64,000 nt of DNA, taken from assembly GCA_002502245.1 (NCBI GenBank), contig DAPW01000007.1, positions 1 to 64,000 on the forward strand, read 5' to 3'. Below are positions 59,516-64,000 of the stretch, piece after piece. The position numbers and the translations under genes are program-made. Origin of the DNA: Methanoregula sp. UBA154 (GTDB lineage Archaea; Halobacteriota; Methanomicrobia; Methanomicrobiales; Methanospirillaceae). The notes under the pieces were generated by a model. That model did no database searches. It had not been told where the DNA came from and worked only from the letters and a program-made list of their open reading frames with translations. The stretch's first letter is position 1, and the number at the start of each line of letters is the position of its first letter.

Positions 59516-59688
59516 GCGGTAACGATACCAAATCTGGACGAGCTGATCTCCCCAACCTCATCCCGATGAATGCTGCTACCCCCGAAGGGGAGCCCCATGG
59601 CGGTTCAGACATTGGCTAAATCCTGAAAATTGATGAGTATCTTATCAAAGCGTGAGAATTTTTTACACTGTTGAAAACCTTTTTTTTT

Positions 59689-59883
59689 GGCTTTGTAGAA
59701 AACCTGTTTTTGGAAATTATTTTCCCCCTTGCGCCAGCCCTGCCCCCAATGGGGGCGGGGGCGCATTGCGATTGGACGAGTCAGGTTAACCGGTAATACG
59801 TCAATATCGCGATTGGGGGTGCCCCGGCGGCGGGGAGAAGCCCCGGGAGCGTCAATCAAATTTCAAATGATCTCTGCAAAGCC
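59689..59883 (+). repeat. Complete family-A element with IS-like inverted ends
   Basis: The left end GGCTTTGTAGAAA (59689-59701) and right end TCTCTGCAAAGCC (59871-59883) are inverted repeats with 11 of 13 matches, and they match the IS terminal repeat GGCTCTGTAGAAA closely. Inside the 195 bp are TTGCGCCAGC, CCCCCAATGGGGG and the GGCGGGGAGAAGCCCC hairpin. It lies between convergent tfuA and the archaetidyl-transferase gene. No gene is in 59516-60054. Confidence 0.75.
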
Positions 59884-60054
59884 ACGAAAACAAAGCCATT
59901 CAGACACTCCCGGGGGCTTCAGGATTCGCTCGCCCCCGCCGTTGTGGCGACCCCCACAGTTCTCTCTCCAGGGCAAGGTGACCTTCCCCGTGGCTGTCTT
60001 CCCTCCCAGAGGAAAGAGGGATTGCTCAAAAACCGGGGCATGATCCCCACATTG

Positions 60055-60651
60055 TCATTCCACCTTCGTCCAGACATACGCAAACCGCTGGAATGCGGTA
60101 ATGTGCCCGAAGATGCCGAAGAGGACAAAGAGCCAGCCGAACCACGAGAGGCCATACCAGCTCATCGGGAAGAGCAGGTCGATGACACCCACGACCATGA
60201 TGAGAAAGAGACGATCCGCCCTTCCAAGCAGTCCGCCGTAATACCGCCCGACGCCAACCGCCTGTGCCTGCGTACCGAGATAGGAGGACATCAGGACACC
60301 GGTGAGGGCAATGACGCCGATCTGCCACGGAACCATCCCTCCGGCAAAGATTCCGGTGATGATGAAGATATCCGCGTAGCGGTCCACGGCGTGGTCGAGG
60401 AAATCTCCGCGCTTGCTCTGGATCTTCATCTCCCGGGCAACTGCACCGTCCATGGCATCACAGAAAGCGTTCAGCGCAACAGCGACAATCCCCCAGAATT
60501 CCAGCCGGAAGAGGAACAGGATACCGGCAGCTGCCGATGCGAGCAGTGCTGCGATGGTGAGGATATTCGGGGTGATCCGGCAGCGGATCGCAATGGCAAC
60601 CAGCGGGTCGAAATATACTTTCGCGTGGGAACGGTACTGGTCAAGCGTCAT
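60055..60651 (-). CDS. CDP-alcohol phosphatidyltransferase (archaetidylinositol-phosphate synthase-like)
   Basis: The 198-residue membrane protein carries the CDP-alcohol transferase motif in DAMDGAVAR...GDFLDHAVD (residues ~65-90), with four or five helices after it (ADIFIITGIFAGGMV; IALTGVLMSSYLG; LIMVVGVIDLLF; GWLFVLFGIFGH). In archaea such enzymes join CDP-archaeol to inositol phosphate, glycerol phosphate or serine. It is the last gene of the guaAb-argD-hisC-AK6 operon, with a four-base overlap. Confidence 0.9.
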   Translation of the reverse strand: MTLDQYRSHAKVYFDPLVAIAIRCRITPNILTIAALLASAAAGILFLFRLEFWGIVAVALNAFCDAMDGAVAREMKIQSKRGDFLDHAVDRYADIFIITGIFAGGMVPWQIGVIALTGVLMSSYLGTQAQAVGVGRYYGGLLGRADRLFLIMVVGVIDLLFPMSWYGLSWFGWLFVLFGIFGHITAFQRFAYVWTKVE

Positions 60652-61160
60652 GATACCACCTCCAGGTATCCTGACCAGTCGATATGGCCAAAGTCAGCCG
60701 GGATCTCCCCCCGGATAAAACCCTCGATCCGGTCAGCACTGGTGGCAGCGTCATGACCGGTCGTGTCCAGCTCGAGGATCTGCGATGGCTCGAATGCCTC
60801 AACCGTCTCGATCAGGCAGACATCAAGCGCTTCCGCTTCGGCATTTTCCCGGATCTTCTTCTCCCGGTATTTCCGCTGGGCGAGCCGTTTTCTGAGCTCA
60901 TCGGGGCGGCAGCGGAGGACGACGACCCTGTCGCACGGGAGCAGGTGGGCGATGTGGCCTTCCACAAACCCGTCCACCGGAAGGAATTCTGCGGCCCACC
61001 GGTCGACATCGATGATCTGGGCGTCACGCTCCTCGTCCTCGCCAATAACGTATGGCCCTACCGTGGTGGTGAGGTGGATGACCGTATGCCCGCGGCGGAG
61101 GAGCTCCTCACCAATCATCGATTTCCCGGTACCGGGCGTGCCGGTAATGCCGCACATCAT
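60648..61160 (-). CDS. AK6-type adenylate kinase (Fap7 family)
   Basis: The 170-residue P-loop NTPase starts CGITGTPGTGKSMIG (residues 3-17, Walker A) and has LPCDRVVVLRCRPDELRKRLAQRKYREKKI near residue 75, the AK6/Fap7 signature with its lid and RxKYxxKK. AK6 is an adenylate kinase and ribosome small-subunit maturation factor. It overlaps hisC and the archaetidyl transferase by four bases on each side. Confidence 0.9.
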   Translation of the reverse strand: MMCGITGTPGTGKSMIGEELLRRGHTVIHLTTTVGPYVIGEDEERDAQIIDVDRWAAEFLPVDGFVEGHIAHLLPCDRVVVLRCRPDELRKRLAQRKYREKKIRENAEAEALDVCLIETVEAFEPSQILELDTTGHDAATSADRIEGFIRGEIPADFGHIDWSGYLEVVS

Positions 61161-62215
61161 AGGGTGTTGATCACCTGCAGGAACCGCTCATTCTCCCAGT
61201 CCTCGCCAATACTGACGCGGATGTAGTGGTCCTCGAGGCCGGCAAAACTCCGGCACGAGCGGACGATTACTCCCTGGCGGGCGAGTTCCTCAACGATTTC
61301 GTCACTCCGGTGGGGTGCGACGTCGATCATCACGAAGTTCGCATCGGAAGGGAGGACCGGGTACTTCACGCCGTCCATGAACCGTTTCCGCCAGCGTCTG
61401 ACCTGCGCGATGTAACGCTCGGCATGAGCGGTATCCGACAGGGCAGCGGCGGCGGCTGCCATCGAGACCGCGTTGACCGCAAACGGGGTGCCGGCACGGT
61501 TGTACCACGGTGGCAGCCACCGGGGGGTAACAGCATAGCCGATCCGGAGCCCGGCAAGGGAGTGGACCTTTGAGAAGGTCCGGCCAAGGACGAGGTTCTC
61601 GTGCTTCTTCATCAGCGGCAGGTAATCGGTTCTGGAAAACTCCACATAGGCATTATCGAGGAAAAGTATGCCTTCGATCCCTTCGAGTATCTCCCGGACG
61701 GTCTCAGGGCTCGTGGCGTTCCCCGTCGGGTTGTTGGGAGAACAGAGGACCGTGATCTTCGCCTCTTTCGCCGCCCGGATCAGGGTTTTGGGGTTGACCG
61801 AGAAGTCCGCTTCCCGGGGAACCGTAACAACCGCTGCCCCCTGCCCCATGGCCGCAAGGGCATAGAAGGAGAAGGTGGGCGTTGAAATGGTCACCGTCTC
61901 GCCCGGCTCGACCAGCGTGCGGACGATCGTCTCGATGACCCCGTCCATCCCGACACCGGTAACAAAGTGATAGTCCCCGTAATGTGCCCGGAGGGCATGC
62001 ATCAGGACATCGACCCGCTCGTCCGGGTACCGGTTGACCGTGAGGAGGGCCTCTTGTGCAGCCTCCCGTACTGCAGGCGATAGGGGTTCGGGGTTCTCGT
62101 TGCTCGCGAGCCGGGCGATGCGCTCGATGCCGTACTCGCGTGCGATATCCCCGGCCTTCTTTGCAAAGGCATATCCCCCCTTTTTCTTGTAGCAGGACCT
62201 AACCAATCGCTCCAT
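61157..62215 (-). CDS. hisC: Histidinol-phosphate aminotransferase
   Basis: The 352-residue fold-type I aminotransferase has ASNENPEPLSP near residue 37, GMDGVIETIVRTLV near residue 88, SPNNPTGN near residue 159 and the PLP lysine in GRTFSKVHSLAGLRIG near residue 210. It transfers an amino group in histidine synthesis. The gene overlaps argD by 17 bases, an aminotransferase pair. Confidence 0.94.
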   Translation of the reverse strand: MERLVRSCYKKKGGYAFAKKAGDIAREYGIERIARLASNENPEPLSPAVREAAQEALLTVNRYPDERVDVLMHALRAHYGDYHFVTGVGMDGVIETIVRTLVEPGETVTISTPTFSFYALAAMGQGAAVVTVPREADFSVNPKTLIRAAKEAKITVLCSPNNPTGNATSPETVREILEGIEGILFLDNAYVEFSRTDYLPLMKKHENLVLGRTFSKVHSLAGLRIGYAVTPRWLPPWYNRAGTPFAVNAVSMAAAAAALSDTAHAERYIAQVRRWRKRFMDGVKYPVLPSDANFVMIDVAPHRSDEIVEELARQGVIVRSCRSFAGLEDHYIRVSIGEDWENERFLQVINTL

Positions 62216-63338
62216 TGATCACCCTGACCACCTGGTCGATCTCTGCATCGGTTATGGTAAGCGGGGGAACGAGACGGAGGTTTCCGTCCGCTGCACAATT
62301 GACCAGCACACCCTCCTTTGCGCACTTCTTCTGGATCTCCGGACATTTGTCTCCGATGGTCATACCTATCATGAGACCGCGGACACGGGGATTGTATTTC
62401 TGTAAGCCTTCGCGGAAGTGTTCGCCTTTCCGGCTCACGTCGGGAAGGATCTTCTCGATCACACTGATAGTGGCAAGGGCTGCGGCACAGGCAAGGGGTC
62501 CGCCGGCAAAAGTGCTGCCATGCTCGCTCTTTTTGAACTCAAGGCCCTCACGGGCAACAAGGGCACCCATGGGAAAGCCGCTCGCGATACCCTTGGCAAG
62601 GGTGACGATATCGGGCTTCACCTTCGTGTGCTGCATGGCAAGCCACTTGCCGGTACGGCCCATGCCGGTCTGTACCTCATCAACGATCATGAGGGCGCCG
62701 CTCCTGTCGCAGACCTCGCGTATTCCTTCAAGGAAACTGTCGGGCGGAATGATGACGCCGGCCTCTCCCTGGATGGGTTCAACGATAACCCCGGCAGTAT
62801 CGCTGTCAACAGCCTTGCGGAGCGCGTCCACGTCGCCGTACTCGACAAAGGTCTTGACCATCCCCAGCGGCTCGAACGGCTCGCGGATCGCCGGCTTGTG
62901 GGTCACGGCAAGCGAACCTACGGTACGCCCGTGGAAACCGTGCGTGAACGCGACGAATTTCTTCTTTCCGGTCCTGACCCTGGCGAGCTTGAGCGCCCCG
63001 TCGGTTGCTTCCGCCCCGGAGTTGGAGAAGAAGGCCTTGTGCTGGCCGGTGATCTCCACGAGTTTCTTTGCAAGATCCCCCTGGTGCGGGACATAGTACA
63101 GGTTCGAACAGTGGATGAGCTCGCGGGCCTGGTCACAGATCGCTTTTACCACTGCCGGGTGGCAGTGGCCGGTGCTGCAGACCGCGATACCGGCAACGCA
63201 GTCGATGTACTCGTTTCCTTCAGCATCCCAGACCTTCGATCCCATGCCTTTGACAATGGCCATGTCACGGGTGAACGCAGGCATAAAGTAGCGTTCATCA
63301 AGGCTTTTAAAGGTGTTTGTCGTTTCCATTCCCATCAC
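62199..63338 (-). CDS. argD: Acetylornithine aminotransferase family protein
   Basis: The 379-residue class III aminotransferase has GIAVCSTGHCHP near residue 50, FSNSGAEATDGALKLAR near residue 104, IVDEVQTGMGRTGK near residue 219 and the PLP lysine in TLAKGIASGFPMGAL near residue 248. ArgD works in arginine synthesis. Start ATG 63338 has an alternative at 63329. It is second in the five-gene operon. Confidence 0.92.
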   Translation of the reverse strand: MMGMETTNTFKSLDERYFMPAFTRDMAIVKGMGSKVWDAEGNEYIDCVAGIAVCSTGHCHPAVVKAICDQARELIHCSNLYYVPHQGDLAKKLVEITGQHKAFFSNSGAEATDGALKLARVRTGKKKFVAFTHGFHGRTVGSLAVTHKPAIREPFEPLGMVKTFVEYGDVDALRKAVDSDTAGVIVEPIQGEAGVIIPPDSFLEGIREVCDRSGALMIVDEVQTGMGRTGKWLAMQHTKVKPDIVTLAKGIASGFPMGALVAREGLEFKKSEHGSTFAGGPLACAAALATISVIEKILPDVSRKGEHFREGLQKYNPRVRGLMIGMTIGDKCPEIQKKCAKEGVLVNCAADGNLRLVPPLTITDAEIDQVVRVINGAIG

Positions 63339-63357
63339 GTTTTTTTAACTCTTCAGG

Positions 63358-64000
63358 TTATTCGTATTCAATCGTTGCCGGTGGTTTGGCCGTGATATCG
63401 TACACAACTCGGGCCACGCTCGGGATGTCTGCAGTGATTCTCGACCCGATTCTCATGAGGTGTTCGAAGGGTATCGTGACCGGATCCGCAGTCATACCGT
63501 CTCTTGAATTCACCGCTCTGACGGCAACGATCCACCCGTGAATCCGGTTGTCACCCTTGACACCGGTGCCAAGACCAAGGAGGGCCGCAAAGCACTGCCA
63601 CGGGCGGTACTTCTCGACGAGTTCATCCTCCACGATCCAGTTGGCTTCACGGATGACGGCGACCTTCTCCCGTGTCACCTCGCCAAGCACTCTCACCGCG
63701 AGCCCGGGGCCGGGAAAGGGCATTCGGTGCTGGATCTCCTTTGGAAGACCCAGCGCCCCCGCAACCTCCCGCACCTCGTCTTTATACAGGTCGCGAATCG
63801 GTTCAATCACCCGGGTGAACTCCACGTGGAGCGGCATGCCGCCCACGTTGTGGTGGCTTTTTATCCCGCCCTCGCTCTCGATCCGGTCCGGGTAGATGGT
63901 TCCCTGGAGCAGGCACGTTGCCCCCTGCTTCTTTGCCTCGCGTTCGAAGACGCGGATGAACCGTTCACCGATCGCCTTCCGCTTGGCCTCCGGGTCTGAG
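63358..64000 (-). CDS. guaAb: GMP synthase subunit B, 3' part (cut by window edge)
   Basis: The open frame continues off the right edge. The visible 213 residues include the end of the PP-loop ATPase domain (AKKQGATCLLQGTIYPDRIES, KSHHNVGG) and the dimerisation domain with FPGPGLAVRVLGE. It amidates XMP to GMP with ammonia supplied by the separate archaeal glutaminase subunit A. Its stop lies 19 bp before argD, so it heads the operon seen here. Confidence 0.94.
   Translation of the reverse strand, partial: SDPEAKRKAIGERFIRVFEREAKKQGATCLLQGTIYPDRIESEGGIKSHHNVGGMPLHVEFTRVIEPIRDLYKDEVREVAGALGLPKEIQHRMPFPGPGLAVRVLGEVTREKVAVIREANWIVEDELVEKYRPWQCFAALLGLGTGVKGDNRIHGWIVAVRAVNSRDGMTADPVTIPFEHLMRIGSRITADIPSVARVVYDITAKPPATIEYE

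Noticed and set aside
7520..59883. Possible CRISPR arrays among the many GC-rich repeats
   Set aside because: Units are 200-900 bp, dispersed and irregular, with no 25-40 bp repeat-spacer rhythm and no cas genes.
1..64000. tRNA or rRNA genes
   Set aside because: No cloverleaf with a TTCRANYC-type arm or rRNA-like segment was recognised by eye; a tRNAscan run would settle it.

Overview
The window is GC-rich euryarchaeal DNA and almost certainly comes from a methanogen of the order Methanomicrobiales; a Methanoregula-like genome is my best guess. The evidence is an archaeal histone, RadA, FEN1, a TTG-started RPA, archaeal NusA, Dph5, an archaeal GMP synthase B subunit, a presenilin homologue, the YcaO/TfuA pair that thioamidates methyl-coenzyme M reductase, the methanogen-only DUF1890/DUF1894 pair and an F420H2 oxidase (FprA) next to rubredoxin. 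No rRNA, tRNA or CRISPR array was recognised.

Layout. 0.3-7.5 kb: cupin, nadA, zinc ribbon/SRAP pair, Rsm22-type methyltransferase, radical SAM protein, cis-prenyltransferase, and a chromatin- or plasmid-like DNA-binding protein. 8-11.7 kb: a second, catalytically degenerate cis-prenyltransferase subunit, then feoB and a DtxR-FeoA fusion regulator with a double operator. 12-20 kb: dph5-DUF357, a flippase-like membrane protein, a bifunctional nuclease, nusA-hisE, a SIMPL protein, and a leuC-leuD-leuB-like operon. 20-25 kb: a PAS protein and a compact nitrogenase-like H-D-K operon followed by an unknown gene. 25-36 kb: a Thr-rich lipoprotein, trkH, fprA-rubredoxin, an ABC-ATPase/TOPRIM pair, tspO, a UPF0316 protein, a complete IS element, an IPT/TIG lipoprotein and a membrane protein. 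37-43 kb: 2-oxoacid:ferredoxin oxidoreductase, response regulator, DUF1890-DUF1894, fdhD-cutA. 43-51 kb: dapL-lysA, RPA, radA-pgp, PRC-barrel, histone, HTH-CBS regulator and a Nog1-like GTPase. 52-57 kb: presenilin homologue, small membrane protein, fen1, a decayed PhnB-like gene, DUF1428 and a Cys-rich lipoprotein. 57-64 kb: ycaO-tfuA and an overlapping operon guaAb-argD-hisC-AK6-archaetidyl transferase that runs off the right edge.

The intergenic space is not empty. About ten long, hairpin-rich GC repeats (about 200-900 bp) sit mostly between convergent genes. They form two interlinked families, here called A and B. Several end in a motif (GCTCTGTAGAAA) that is the same as the terminal inverted repeat of the single IS element in the window, so they look like structured non-autonomous elements or RNA-like repeats. 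The other strong candidate for something undescribed is the nitrogenase-like H-D-K operon. Its two catalytic-type subunits are about 350-375 residues long, and each keeps the three cluster-ligand cysteines.
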